The notes below the pieces were generated by a model. It was not told where the DNA came from and did not search any database. It was given only the letters and a program-made list of their open reading frames with translations. 64,000 nucleotides of DNA from Neckera pumila (lineage: Eukaryota > Streptophyta > Bryopsida > Hypnales > Neckeraceae): positions 12,712,501 through 12,776,500 of the forward strand of contig OZ018412.1 of NCBI GenBank assembly GCA_963969595.1, in the 5' to 3' direction. This document shows positions 24,201-35,957 of the stretch, piece by piece. Every line of letters begins with the position of its first letter. Positions within the stretch are counted from its first letter, which is position 1. Both the position numbers and the translations under genes were made by a program.

Positions 24201-27200
24201 CGTGAAGACCTGCCCCGACGTCGTCAACGCCACCGTCAGACTGTTGCCGCAGGCCACCTGCCGGAAATTGTGGTCCACCAGCGCGGCCACGCAAGTCGGC
24301 ACCAGCCGCTGCTCCTTGTCCCCGTGGCCCAGTCGACCCTTGTCGCCGTCGCCCCATGTGAACAGCTTCCCGGACGAGATGCTGGTGGCCGTGGAATTCC
24401 CCACCATCACCTCCACCACGGCCGAGGTGTGCCACACCCCACACGCTGCCCTCACCGTCTTCAAGCCCTTCAGAGACTCCACCTCCCGCGGAGAGTACGC
24501 GCGCCTCGTGTCGTTGTGACCCAGCACTCCGAACGTGCCGTCCCCGAACGTGAACAGCTGCCCGGACGAGGTCACGAATGCAGTGTGCCAAGGACCGCAC
24601 GCCACCGAGGCCACTCGGATCCCCTCCAGGTTCACCCGCTTCGGAATCCAGTGGCTGATGTCGTTGCCGTGGCCCAGCAGGCCCAGGCTGTGAGTGCCGT
24701 CGCCCCAGCTGTACAAATCCCCGGACAGCGTCACCGCACAAGCGTGGTACTCCCCGCACGCCACCACCTCCGTCGTCGAAGACGCCAACGCGTCCACCAG
24801 CTGAGGATGCGACACATCGCAATCCACACCGTGGCCCAGACGCCCTCCGGACTCCTCCCCCCAACTGAACACCTCTCCCTGACGCGTCACCACCGCGGCA
24901 TGCCGGCCCCCGCAAGCGATGTACTGCGCATCCAGAACCATGGCAGACTCCAGAGCTTTCGGGAGAAGTGCGTCCAGTTTCAGGCCTCCACCGCTGCCGA
25001 TTCGGTGCACGCCACCACCCAAAATGCCGTCGCCTGCACCCTCTCCCCACAGATACACGTCGCCCAACGCCTCACCATGAAGGGAGCTGTCCTCGCCGTG
25101 CAGTGAACTGTGGCTCGACGAGCTCACAGCACTAGACATGCTGATCCTGTAATTGTCAGACTGGCCGGCACCAGACAGCCTCAGATGCGCACTCACGCTG
25201 TCCGACCCCAGCGATGAACTGCCGGAATGCATCGAGCCTCCAACTGAACCCGCATCAAAAGGATTTTTGGCTTCGACTTTAGGAACGGATCCTGTCAGAT
25301 AACCCTTATCTGATCGCAGGGGACTGCCTAAAAAACTCGAGGCCTTGAAAACATCCCCGCTCTCCTGCCAGACCAGAACGGTGCGATCATCAGGTATGGA
25401 AACCAAGTCATCATTTTCACTCGACACTATCAACATCATATACCACACTGGCCCAGTCATGAGAGCACAGTACTGGAACTTCGAACCTTCAGTACAGCAG
25501 GTGGTTTCTTTTTACGTATACTCGCCTCAGAGTAAGACAGGCATAGTCCAAACGGCATCTTCCTTTAAACAAACAGCTGAAATGGCTATCAATCATTGTT
25601 AGTGCGGCTTGCTAACACTCCAAGGTAACTTCGGATCTGATGCTTACAACAGAAGGCTCGTTACAATTCTTTGGTGACAACCACAAATACATACCTGGTG
25701 CAGATTGTCAGTGCTTCCGAACGGGGACGTAAGAGGTGAACTACTCCTAGTCAGTGCAGGACTGATGGCATCCGCGGATCCTTCATGCTTGAGGTTGAAC
25801 TTCGATTTCCGCAACTGAGCGCCAGCAACAGAAGCCTTCAGGCCCACGAACCAGACTTCAGCCTCATCCTTATCCTTACATATCTGCAAACACATCGCAA
25901 TTACGCATCAGTATTTCGTATCCAATAATTCAAAATACATGCACACTCATCCAAAGATCCTCCTGCTCACCACCTGCACTAACCACACCCAGTCAACCAT
26001 ACATCCACACACTTTCCTTCGACACTCACCAGATCCAGTGACCGTTCCTCATTGGAGTGAATCAGTGAAAAAGACTGGTACTCCTTCTCGGGCCTCGGGT
26101 AACGTAAAAAAACGGGCTGTCGGGGCAGACAAACGAGTTTGTTAGTTTCTCGATACTGGACGGTGATAGGATCTCCAAAATAAACTCACACTATTTGTAC
26201 AAAAATTCTCGAGGTCAATCTCCACATCCAAGTCCAGATCTTCCAGTATCGAGACGGAACAACAGTGATGGAGAAGAAGAGCATGAGCTTGAGATCCTAA
26301 TCCTATGTTGGTGCAGGAGGGGCAGGATGTCTCAAGGAAATTCTAAATGTGCCGTGATGTCTCAGCACAGCGATCACAAACAGCACTAAAGAGGGATAAT
26401 AAACATATTTCTTCAAATATAGATACAATATCTTGTTTCTTTAGGAATTTTCATAGATAATATATCTTGTTTCTTCTGTGGTTTGATTAACCGCGATCTT
26501 TTAACCTTTAACAAATAGTGTGATTGACTATTTGAAATTAAAAGAACATTCTACGGATCATAGAACTCATAACGACGCCCAGCACTGGAACACAGTCATT
26601 CCACAGAGCAGCGAAACAGACAATCAGGAACTTACAGTACGCTGGCCAGGTATTATTCTAGTCACAGTACTCAACCAGAGTCTCTTCTCCTCTCCCCCGG
26701 AGTACCATACCAATGCATTCTCATCCTGCACACAGCTGTTCAAAGTCAGGATCTCAAACACCCAAGATCATCATTCATATGGTGTACTAGGTGAAGCTAA
26801 GCTTCGCATCAAAAGGTTCTCGTGACAGATAAAGCTGGGCAAAGAATACGGCAGCGATCGACAGCAACGCCAACTTGTTCCGAACTGTAAGAAAGGTTCT
26901 TCGTTTAGATCCGATGCTGGGACAAGCGATCATGATATCAAGCGACCCCGCTGATTTTGAAGTAAAAAGAGAATGACACGCTCAAAGTTTACTGTATATC
27001 AGGAACAGTGATCAGGGACGCAAGAAGAACAATGTCAGAAGAAGGCACATCGTAAAATGACGTACATTGGAGAGTTTGAAAGGACAAAACTTGGGTTTCC
27101 CACGCCGACCGTACTTCAAAAGCTGCGCACCTTTCTTCAGTGCAGTTATAGCCTTCAACCAATGAAAGAAATAGATCAGATAGGGAATCAAACATGTTCT

Positions 27201-28280
27201 ACATGGAGGAGAGAGCTGTTGCTAAAGCATGATCGAGCACGAGAAAGAATACCAATAAGGAGGCACATCATCCATGTTCTGTATTGGATTCATACAATAA
27301 AATTCTCGATGACCTCTGGAGAGTTTAGTGATTAATCCATGCACCACAACTTCGTCCTTCACAGTGGTCACTCTTTCAGCATTCCTCGTCTCGATTTCAT
27401 TAGGAAACCCAGTTCCTGAAAGCCAGAAAATCTTCGACAAATAGAGTTCACACATTCGTCGAATCTACAGAGAACGTAATAACACACTAAACTTACTCAC
27501 CAACACGATGCATCAATCTTAATCACTAGCACTCTAGAACCTCAAAACTAACCTTCTGTAAAACTAGAAGAACAGACTCTGCTAAAGTCATACGAATCTG
27601 GGTAGGGTCGCCTAATCGTAAGGAAACATGCAAACCGATAAACATGGAGGATACTAAAACAGTTCGGGACCTGATCTCGAAAGTTTTTACACTTGGTTGG
27701 TCTTCAACTAGCAAGTTGGGTAAAAACATGACTTGGCAAAATCAGATCAGTGACAAAAATGAGCTTGCAATGGAAATAGAACTGTCTGCTGTAATTCATA
27801 GTGCTGACCAACCTCCCACGCCGAATTTGGATAAGAAGTTCACACAAAGTGAAAAAAAAATTATCTCAACAGATTTAGTCTTGCTCCTAATGTGACCTCA
27901 ACACAGCTCTACACTCCTCTCCCAATGATCAATCCTACACATGCTCAAATGCTTCAAGCGACACGAATAGTATACTCTGCCTTGCATGTCCTCACACTTT
28001 GTTTATTTCATGGCGCTTCTAAGCGATGATACTACCTTCCATATTGGTCACGAGGCTAATTCCGTAGAACTGATGCTCCCTGGCCAGGTAACGCAAGAGG
28101 AAGCCCTCACCATACGGATAGAAATCAAGCGAGGGAATTCTTTAAAACCCTAAAAATCAATCCATTTTCTAATCCGCAAGCAAAAGGAAGGGTATCGCTC
28201 AACTAAAGACCAACGTGTTCAGGAGGCTCTACCTGTTCAATATCGCGCTCCAGTACTCCATGCCGGGACTGATCTGCCAT
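21211..28280 (-). CDS. PRAF: PH-RCC1-FYVE-BRX protein, complete nine-exon model
   Basis: Exons read leftward: 28280-28233, 27152-27066, 26725-26636, 26116-26030, 25883-25695, 25364-23187, 23061-22915, 22018-21519 and 21355-21211 (stop TAA at 21213-21211), giving 1,156 aa. All introns are GT-AG and all joins keep frame. The PH domain spans exons 1-5 ([52 protein letters not shown]). Seven RCC1 repeats lie at about 266-653, a FYVE finger at 656-720 with the [10 protein letters not shown] variant typical of plant PRAFs, a coiled coil at about 890-950, and a BRX domain at about 1080-1136. Family knowledge: PH and FYVE bind phosphoinositides, the RCC1 propeller is a proposed GTPase exchange factor, and BRX mediates protein contacts at membranes. 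The start MADQSRHG fits family N termini. Two in-frame upstream ATGs (MSARKGMHLAQVGQR before it) could add 9 or 15 residues. No inactivating change is seen. Confidence 0.93.
23187..25364 (-). CDS. PRAF exon 6: RCC1 propeller plus FYVE zinc finger
   Basis: 726 codons in one exon (residues 168-893). A Ser/Gly-rich linker comes first (about 168-265). Seven RCC1 blades then follow, each with a W/F-G...LG(H)G signature: [58 protein letters not shown] and [15 protein letters not shown]. The FYVE part keeps eight cysteines as zinc ligands (CLGC, CYNC, CHAC, CDPC pairs). [10 protein letters not shown] replaces the usual R(R/K)HHCR core, so one basic-patch histidine is Asn. A Ser/Pro-rich linker ends in [18 protein letters not shown], the start of the coiled coil. 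Confidence 0.93.
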
Positions 28281-29186
28281 TCGCTGCCCAACCTGGGCTA
28301 AGTGCATCCCTTTCCTAGCTGACATTACAGGTGCTGAATTCTCGAATCCAGCACCTTGGATATAGATATACGGTGCTGGTACCTACGTGATGTTCACATT
28401 GATCGTCTTTATCTTGGGCCATCACTTTGCACCAACCCCCGAGACCACTTGGCGACACTTGGAAGAAACAGTTCGCCTGTCGAGTTCTCCCAGCCCACAT
28501 GAAGTTAAGCAATTATTAACGACCCCGCGAGGCCGCAAGAGGACGGAAAACCTTTGCAGCTACCGAACGCTCATTTTGAAAGTAGATCCCCTGAAGCCAC
28601 AGACAAATCATTGATGCAGAAAAAATGCATGCCATATTGCCATGGCAAGCAGGCTCAACACTTCGCATGTGCCACATCAAACTATTTTCAAACATTTCAC
28701 CCAATACTTTCGCGAGGCGAGGCGAGGCACTTTCACTTCAAAAATCAATTTCAAAGCGTCCACGCTGCCCTGATACTCTCATCCAACATATCTCCAGGAT
28801 AAAACATTGCCGGTCACATAGCCTACGCACTCAAACTGCATTCTCAAATCCATCCATGAATCCAAACCCTAAGAAACCGGCATTCAGCACAAAGCAACCC
28901 CCATGGGATCCGTGAGACCTAAATTAAATCCGACGCGGAACCTCAAAAATTCAAACCTAATCGCGGTCGCACCGCAACATTGTCCACATTCCACCATCAC
29001 TCCAAACCCTCGCATACCCTAACGCGCACTCACTCACCTCCTATCCGCGGCACATTTCCACCATACTACAATACGCGCCCTCAATTCCCCGGTCCTCGGT
29101 CCACTTCACCGACTCGCATCCCACTCCGACGCACCTCCCAATCCAACGAACTGCAAAACCCGCGTCCACGCCCTTCCCTCAAATCG
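28281..29186 (-). other. Probable PRAF 5' leader and/or leader intron
   Basis: Between the PRAF start and the short ORF at 29187-29285 no domain-bearing frame exists. A candidate donor (GGGAG|GTGCGT, near 29136) and candidate acceptors just above the PRAF ATG (for example AATTCAG and ATGTCAG near 28310-28325) would allow a leader intron of about 0.8 kb. Transcript data are not available, so this is inference from position. Confidence 0.4.
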
Positions 29187-29285
29187 TCACAAAAACAAAT
29201 GCTCCCAATACGTAAGCCCCAACTCCTCGTCCGTCTCCTCCATAACGCCCAGGAAATCCGCCAAGTACTGCTGCCTCGAAACCAT
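29187..29285 (-). CDS. Short ORF (32 aa), possible uORF of PRAF
   Basis: Reads MVSRQQYLADFLGVM, then EETDEELGLTYWEHLFL, and ends in TGA. The composition is protein-like, acidic with aromatic residues. It lies about 280 bp below a TATA-like box and 0.9 kb upstream of the PRAF start on the same strand. The start and first 14 codons recur unchanged in the inverted arm at 63958-64000. It could be a regulatory upstream ORF in the PRAF leader, a separate micropeptide gene, or the first exon of something spliced. No family is recognised. Confidence 0.4.
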   Translation of the reverse strand: MVSRQQYLADFLGVMEETDEELGLTYWEHLFL

Positions 29286-29608
29286 GGGTCAAACGAACCC
29301 TGCGAAGTCGATTTCGGACACGCGCCCCGGCGCCCCTGAGATCCAAATTGCGCAGCTAAAAGCGAGAAAACGAAGCCTACAGGAAAATATGAAAGGGCCG
29401 AGGAGTGACGTGGTGTATGATTGCAGCTCTGGACGCAGGCGTCGAAGACGCTTTGCGAAAGAAGGCGCGAAATCGGTAAAAATGATTCTGAATTAGGTCG
29501 CCTCCAGTGTTAATTAGCGCGGCTAAGAATGGCAACTTTTTTACAAAAACAATTATCCTTCCCACTCACTATATACGCTGTAAATAATAAATAAGGCTTT
29601 TTGATTGA
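29243..29608 (-). repeat. Left arm of an inverted repeat (PRAF promoter/leader)
   Basis: The reverse complement of this 366 bp is at 63635-64000 (coordinates sum to 93243). Both predicted frames in it (62 and 70 aa) recur identically. Similarity stops sharply at 29608/63635. The other end is cut by the window edge, so the arm may be much longer and may include PRAF itself. Confidence 0.92.
29569..29575 (-). promoter_or_regulatory. TATA-like box, minus strand
   Basis: TATATAG in the context GCGTATATAGTGAG. It is correctly oriented for leftward transcription into the short ORF and PRAF. It is only 33 bp inside the edge of the inverted-repeat arm, so the sequence further upstream differs between the two arms. 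Prediction from sequence only. Confidence 0.4.
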
Positions 29609-31909
29609 TACCCAAAATTTGAAAATGATGGAAGAACTACTCCATTATGATTTCAAGTAGCGGTAGAATTATCATCACCCTTCCGAAACCATTAGCGCTC
29701 CGATGTCCAAGTTTTGGACGACAAACAAATTTAAACTGGCATTTTTTTCTCAACACGACTTGGATGAAAATCATCTTAATTTGTGGAGATGTTTTATCAA
29801 GTTGTTGTCTAATCTAATGGTTGGATTTGGTGTTAGTAGAGTACATATTTTATTATCTTAAAATTACAAATGTAGAAGTATGTCAAGTGGTTGACCAAGC
29901 CAAAATTGCATTAACTCTAGTTCAAATTTGGATGTGCAAAAATGAAGTCATAATTTGTAGTGCACGAAAAAATTAAAAATCACTATGTCAAGAGAACCTC
30001 ATTTCAAATCCAATCGAGCAAATTGTACTCAAAAATTGATAATATTTTGCTTGTTATTGAATTCAATAGGAAGTTTGAAATTTTCTTTTCAAACTTTATA
30101 AAAAAAAATATTAGTGATAGCATTGGTGAATCTAACCATATGGGTGGAACCTAAAATTTAAAGTCTACAACTTATTTGTATCTCTCTATGTCAATCCCTA
30201 AAGGACCAACATGCGTTTTTTGGCAACATAGAAATTTTGGACAAATACATGTGACTGGAGACTTGTATATTTTGGGCTAAAATTTTTATAGAAAGTTGGG
30301 ACAAGAAATGTCTTTCATATGCACCAAATTTCATAACATTTGGAAATACAAATCAAAAGTTATGGCCAAATGTGTTGTTTGTTTCTCAACTTGGCAGTCT
30401 GGGCAGATCAGAAAAAATCACTTTTTTCAAAAATAAAAATTTGAAATTGGTTTATTAGATTTATAGATACTTGGAAAGCTTTAAATCATTCCATTTTGAT
30501 CAATGAGTCAATTGTTACGTGGATTTTTAGTTTGCGGGCAGTTATGGATTGTCTACTCTAAAATAAACTTTGAAGTTGTTTATTTCACTCAATTTTCAAA
30601 TAATTTGTGTAAAAAATAAAATTATAGGATGTAGATTGTTTAATAAAACATTGCAACCATTGGAATTGGCATTTTTCAATTCCATAATTAACTTCTTAAC
30701 AATTTAGTGTTTTGAACAATTCTCTACTTCTTTCTACTTACTATTTTTTTCCTATATGTTGTACAATTCCAAATAATCTGAAAATTTTCAAGCATGTAGC
30801 CAACTTGCCCTGAAGAATGAATCCAAAGAATCACAACCATTTTAGATATTTTTCATAATAATCTAACCTTGTGAAGTGCAGCTACCCGGATTTTTGTAGG
30901 AACAAAAAATAGACTTTTGCCACTTCAAATGCTAATATCTTCCAATCCACAAGATGGAATTTTTGAAATTTTTTACACACATTCTCAAAGTAGAGTACTA
31001 CAAGATCCTACAATTGCATGTGTCCAAAAATGATATATTTCAAAATTTTGGTACTTGTCCTAAAAATGGCAGTTTTGGAGCATTTTTGGTAAGAACATAG
31101 TCAAGGAACTTTAGGGGTTAAGGGGTTAAGTTTTCATAAGTAGACAAATTTGATGTGGGCCATTAGATGTGGAGCCATGTGGCATCATACTACTTGTTTG
31201 AGGAGCCATTGTTAACATCATTTGAGTAAGTAGCCTTGGGATTCCTCCAAAGAACTTACCTTCAGAGCAAATCTTTTTTTCTAGTTTTTGGTACATTGAT
31301 CAATTATTACTAATGTATCTTGTTCCAATCAAGTGTATAGATCATTGACACTACAATGCTAAATATATTGCCTTTGGTAATGATGGTTCAACTCCATCAC
31401 CTACAATTTCATTTCTTTTTTATCCATTTATAGTATCACAACTTGATTTGCATGATACTATAGTGTACACATGAATGATTGTTTCAATGTTTTATTTCTA
31501 TAACATCCCATATAAAACTCAAACAAAGTGATCACAAAACATCAAATGAGCAAATAAATTCAAAAATAGAATGTGTAATAGTGAAATCATATGTCTTTCA
31601 TTCATTCAATACAAAAAAATAGAGGAAAGGAACCTAAAAAACATGACATATTTGGAGAGCTTTTAGCACTAAGAAAGCTAAAGGGTTCTTCTTTGGAGCA
31701 AACACACCCTTTTAAAAAAATTTCATTTATCAATTAAAAAGCTTTCGTCCAAACTTTGGCTTAGTCAACTAAGCTACCCAAAAAATCTTTTGTTGCAAAG
31801 GTCACTAAGTTATCAACACCAATTTGTACCCTTAGTTGGCTTTCTAACAATTCAACCTATTTGGTCATTGAAAACCCCCTTTTGGGCTACCTTTTTGTTG
31901 TTTAATTTA
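29609..31909. other. AT-rich stretch without genes
   Basis: No supported coding sequence. The part at about 30290-30400 has a CAAATTTCAT...CAAAAGTTATGGCC run reminiscent of repeats near 380-480 and 8150-8200, probably old transposon debris. Confidence 0.45.
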
Positions 31910-32185
31910 CATCATAAAGTTTAAGACCCTAGGGTTTGTCAACAGTTATCATGTAGTTATTGTTGTTTTATGCGTTTGCATGTAATTACAGTTTATTGCA
32001 TCATTATGATGCATTACTTTGTATCGTTACGATGCAGTTGCAAAAAATGCATTATAATGATGCGATAACAATGTGAAGTAATGCATTGTAATGATGCGAT
32101 AAATTGTAATTAACGTGCAAACCCATAAAACAACGATAACTATATGATAATTGTTGATAAATCGTAGGGTCTAAACTTTGTGATG
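31910..32185. mobile_element. Hairpin (foldback) MITE-like element
   Basis: The two halves are near-complete inverted copies. The left half runs CATCATAAAGTTTAAGACCC ... GTTTTATGCGTTTGCATG ... TTATGATGCATTACTTTG. The reverse complement of the right half runs CATCACAAAGTTTAGACCC ... GTTTTATGGGTTTGCACG ... CATTACAATGCATTACTTC. The two arms of about 130 bp meet near 32040. No coding sequence is present. No target duplication was seen, so the superfamily is not assigned. Confidence 0.65.
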
Positions 32186-32444
32186 TGCTTCAAATGACTT
32201 CTATTTGGATTGTCCAAAATACAAATCTTAATTATTTTTGTATCTATTCATGCGCTTCTAATGATAGCCTTCTTAAGTTCTAATTTTACATCAACCAAAA
32301 GATCGCAATATATTCAGAGGGCCATTTACCATGATCCATTTAAGAAGCTCTAACTTATTGAAATGTAATAATGCATGGCATAATTCATACATCATACATC
32401 ATCATACATCATGCCTTGCCAATTGCCATACATCATTTGGCCCC
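32186..32444. other. AT-rich linker with CATACAT repeats
   Basis: No gene. A short run of CATACATCAT units lies at about 32385-32415. Confidence 0.4.
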
Positions 32445-32659
32445 CATTAGGAGAGATTGAGACATTAGAGGAGATTTGAGGCCTCCAAGAGCCCGCGAAT
32501 TATCCTGCATTCCTACGCAGGAAAGCTGCTGGTTGATGTGGTCGCGGGAGTGCTACGTTTTTTTTCTTTCTGACAGCTCGTACCGGCTGTTCACAGATCT
32601 AGCCAGATTAGGGAATTGGCCTAAAATAGCCCTCCAATGCCCCCCAATCTCTCCTAATG
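32445..32659. mobile_element. MITE, TIR CATTAGGAGAGATTG
   Basis: Perfect 15-bp TIRs (CATTAGGAGAGATTG at both ends). The left half (CATTAGAGGAGATTTGAGGC, then CTCCAAGAGCCCGCGA at about 32463-32500) matches the reverse complement of the right end of the element at 60197-60498. The two are therefore members of one family in opposite orientation. Non-coding. Confidence 0.65.
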
Positions 32660-34959
32660 CCTTCGAAAGACTACGAGTTTGCAGACTGTCGGAACTTTGG
32701 AAACGTTGCCAAATTAGCAATCTAACTTGGCACAAGTAATGTCACGTCAAATATTAATATTTAATTAATCCTTAAATATTTTTTAAAAAAACAATAAAAT
32801 TTTAATATTTAAATTAATTATTATTCTTATTTATTATTAAAATATGTTGACAGCGTATTGTAGTTTCCTTTCCCAACAAAGGAAACAAGCTTGAAACAAC
32901 CCTCCTTTATCCTCAAAGCTCTTCTAATGTCTAAATCAGAATTTAGAGGTGTTGGTAGTCTCAAACCACTTTTCTAAGTACCTATGATATTCTATGATGG
33001 CCTCTATTTCCGTACTTTTATAGCTTCCACCTCAAAAAGAAGTTATATATCTTGGATTTGCTATATTGTAGTTGTATGGCAGGTCTGGTGAAAAATAATT
33101 TTTAAATTAGATGCCAAAATTTTAGAAGAATTAATTTTTCAAAATATGATTTTTTGTATGGTAAAAAAGCAAATATTGCAGAAAAATTTATGTTTTGCAT
33201 TTGTCAAACTTTATATTTTGGATATAAACAAATATTTAGTGGAGAAGTGCCAACAAAGCCTTCTACTTATAATACCAGATATTATCGTACCATTAGCTTT
33301 TGGATTGCACTTGTGTAGTTGATTGACCAAATTGTTCCTTCTTTATGTTGGTTTGTGCAATCTTATTGTCATCTATTGCAACTAATGGTCTCAAGGATCA
33401 ATGTTGAGTGTAGGAAAAATTTCATTTATATCCTCATCAACTATCTTTGTGGCCCTCTGTCACCTATTTCAAGGGACAAAATGCATTGCAGTACGTAAGG
33501 GGGGTGAATGCACTTGTATGATTTTCAATGTTCAATTTGCTGTACACAAGAATACAACTTTTGGAATAAATTTTTTTTAAATAAAAAAATATTGACAATT
33601 TGTATAACACATTAACACTAAAAGTAGTGTATTTTAAAAAATTCAAGCCTGAAAGAAATGTTTTCCAAATGTTATATATAAAATAGAGAAACTAAAAATT
33701 TCAAGATAATAAATTTTTATATATTTGTATTTTTAGAAAATAAAAAAAATTCAATAAAATTCAATAAAATATTATTATTGTTTTCAGCATATAGTGGCTT
33801 CAAATCAACAGTTATATCTTGATGAAAAAGAATTCTACAATCCATGTACTGATACAAAAATATCCATGTGCAAGATGAAAAAATATTATTTTTGTAAATT
33901 AACATGCCTACTAGCCTAAATTCAAGATTTATATTTTTAAATCTTTTGACCTTTATTTAACATAATTAAAATTCTATCCTTCCCCCATACATTTATTATC
34001 CAAACAATTCATTTATAACACTGGGAGAAGACACCCCAAGTTCTAATATATAGCACCTCAACAATATAGGCTTCAACATTTATAATCCAATAGGGAACGT
34101 AGAACTCTTGGCAAAGCTCCCAAAGCTATTAATTCATTTTATGTGTAGAAAGTAAAGCAACCTACACCATCTTGTCTATCTAGATACAAATAACCTTAAT
34201 GCACTCATTGACATTTCTTACAAATAGTCTCATGATGAACTTCATTTACCTCATCAACTCATACTTCAAACATCCATCTATTTAGTAGAACTACACACAA
34301 AAAACTATCTTTACTTCCACAAATCAGCTACAACAATCATGCATTTTCTTCTCATGGTATCAAAAATTTGTGACTACATAAATATACATGGAAATGAAAA
34401 AGCACATAACCTTGCCAATTAGAAAATTTAAAGGAACTTTGTCTTCAAGAACATTACTTTGGATTTACCAATTCAACTCTCTACTATATGTATAAAGGTG
34501 AATGGCCCTCCTTGCAATAAACACCATGTACATGCATGCCCAAAAGATCTACATCCAAAAACTAAGAATTCCCTCGAATACATTATTTACCCAACAATCT
34601 TCAAGCATTGAAAAAAGGTCAAATAATCCAAACATCAATAATTCCTTGTCTAATAAATTTTGGACCAACCCATCTATTTCAAATGCCCAAATCATATATC
34701 TTCTCAAATTCCAATATAGACAATACATAGGTTAAGCTCACAAATAACTATTTTGGCCAACACAATCCCATCCCTTCCAATGCACACTCTACATTTTTTA
34801 ACAAAATCAGTAGAAAAAAACTACTTTGATTTCAACAAAATCAACTTGACGTGTTTGTTGTGTCCAACGCAAAATTTGTGTTATAAGAAGTTGAAAAATG
34901 TAGATTTTGCGTTAAATAAGACAAACACTAGTGTGCCCTGTGCTGTTGCTAAGCCAAAA
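32660..34959. other. AT-rich stretch without genes
   Basis: Several short frames but no recognisable product, RNA gene or structured repeat. Confidence 0.4.
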
Positions 34960-35606
34960 CAAAAGAAAAAGTCATTTTTTAATTTTTTTATTGATATAAA
35001 AACTTTGAAATTCAATAACTTCTACATCGTCATTCCAAACGCCACAAAACAAAGCCTGTCCACCCCTCCTTGCCAAGAGCTTTCCAACAAACCAAGCATG
35101 CGACCAAAATCAAAGTAAAAGTGATTTTTTGATTTTTTGATTCATAAATACTTTGAAATTCAATTACTTCCGTACCGTAGGTCCAAACGCCACAAAACTA
35201 AGCCTGTGCACCCCTCCTTGCCAAGAGCTTTCCGATGATACCAAGGACGGTTTGGGAGATCTCAACGTAATAAAACAAACAAATTAGGTATCTAAATATA
35301 GGTAAAAAAACCATACTAACTTAATATATGGACTAGTGTGACGCTGTGCCGTTGGCCCAATTTTCATCTACTCCCGGTTCCCCTCTTGGTTCTACTTCCG
35401 ATTCTACTCCCATTTCTACTCCCGGTTCCACTCCGAGTACCAAGAACGCCACCAAAATCAAAGTAAAAGTAATTTTCTAATTTTTTAATCAATAAATACT
35501 TTGAAATTCAATAACTTTTGCACCACCGCTCCAAACGCCACAAAACCAAGCCGGTGCACCCCTCCTCGGCGAGAGCTTTCCGACGGTACCAAGCACGCGG
35601 CCGGAG
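34960..35606. repeat. Three diverged repeat units of about 140 bp
   Basis: Units at about 34966-35106, 35108-35244 and 35458-35600 share, in order, CAAAGTAAAAGT(G/A)ATTTT..., AAATACTTTGAAATTCAAT, CCAAACGCCACAAAAC, GCACCCCTCC and AGAGCTTTCC. The third is the most GC-rich. Between units two and three lies a run of TTCTACTCCC/GGTTCC-like motifs (35365-35440). Probably part of an old transposon; non-coding. Confidence 0.6.
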
Positions 35607-35635
35607 GACGCACGATCAGGAAGTTGTCCACGCTA

Positions 35636-35957
35636 CAAACAAAACAAAACAAAACAAAACAAAACAAACAAACAAACAAACAAACAAACAAACAAACAAA
35701 CAAACAAACAAACAAACAAACAAACAAACAAACAAACAAACAAACAAACAAACAAACAAACAAACAAACAAACAAACAAACAAACAAACAAACAAACAAA
35801 CAAACAAACAAACAAACAAACAAACAAACAAACAAACAAACAAACAAACAAACAAACAAACAAACAAACAAACAAACAAACAAACAAACAAACAAACAAA
35901 CAAACAAACAAACAAACAAACAAACAAACAAACAAACAAACAAACAAACAAACAAAC
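35636..35957. repeat. (AAAAC)n to (CAAA)n microsatellite
   Basis: About five AAAAC units followed by roughly 73 uninterrupted CAAA units. The long KQTN and FVCL frames on both strands are by-products of the 4-bp repeat. Confidence 0.97.

Larger units (their letters stand above)
18526..28215. repeat. Right copy of the 9,690-bp duplicated block
   Basis: Matches 8636-18325. Beyond 28215 the sequence continues into PRAF exon 1 and its leader, which the left copy lacks. The right-hand copy is therefore the one to use for gene models. Confidence 0.93.

Noticed and set aside
29284..29496. 70-aa plus-strand frame starting MGQTNPAKS (mirror at 63747-63959)
   Set aside because: It lies opposite the presumed PRAF leader, begins in the same CCATGG palindrome as the minus-strand short ORF, and has no recognisable domain. 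It recurs only because the DNA is repeated.
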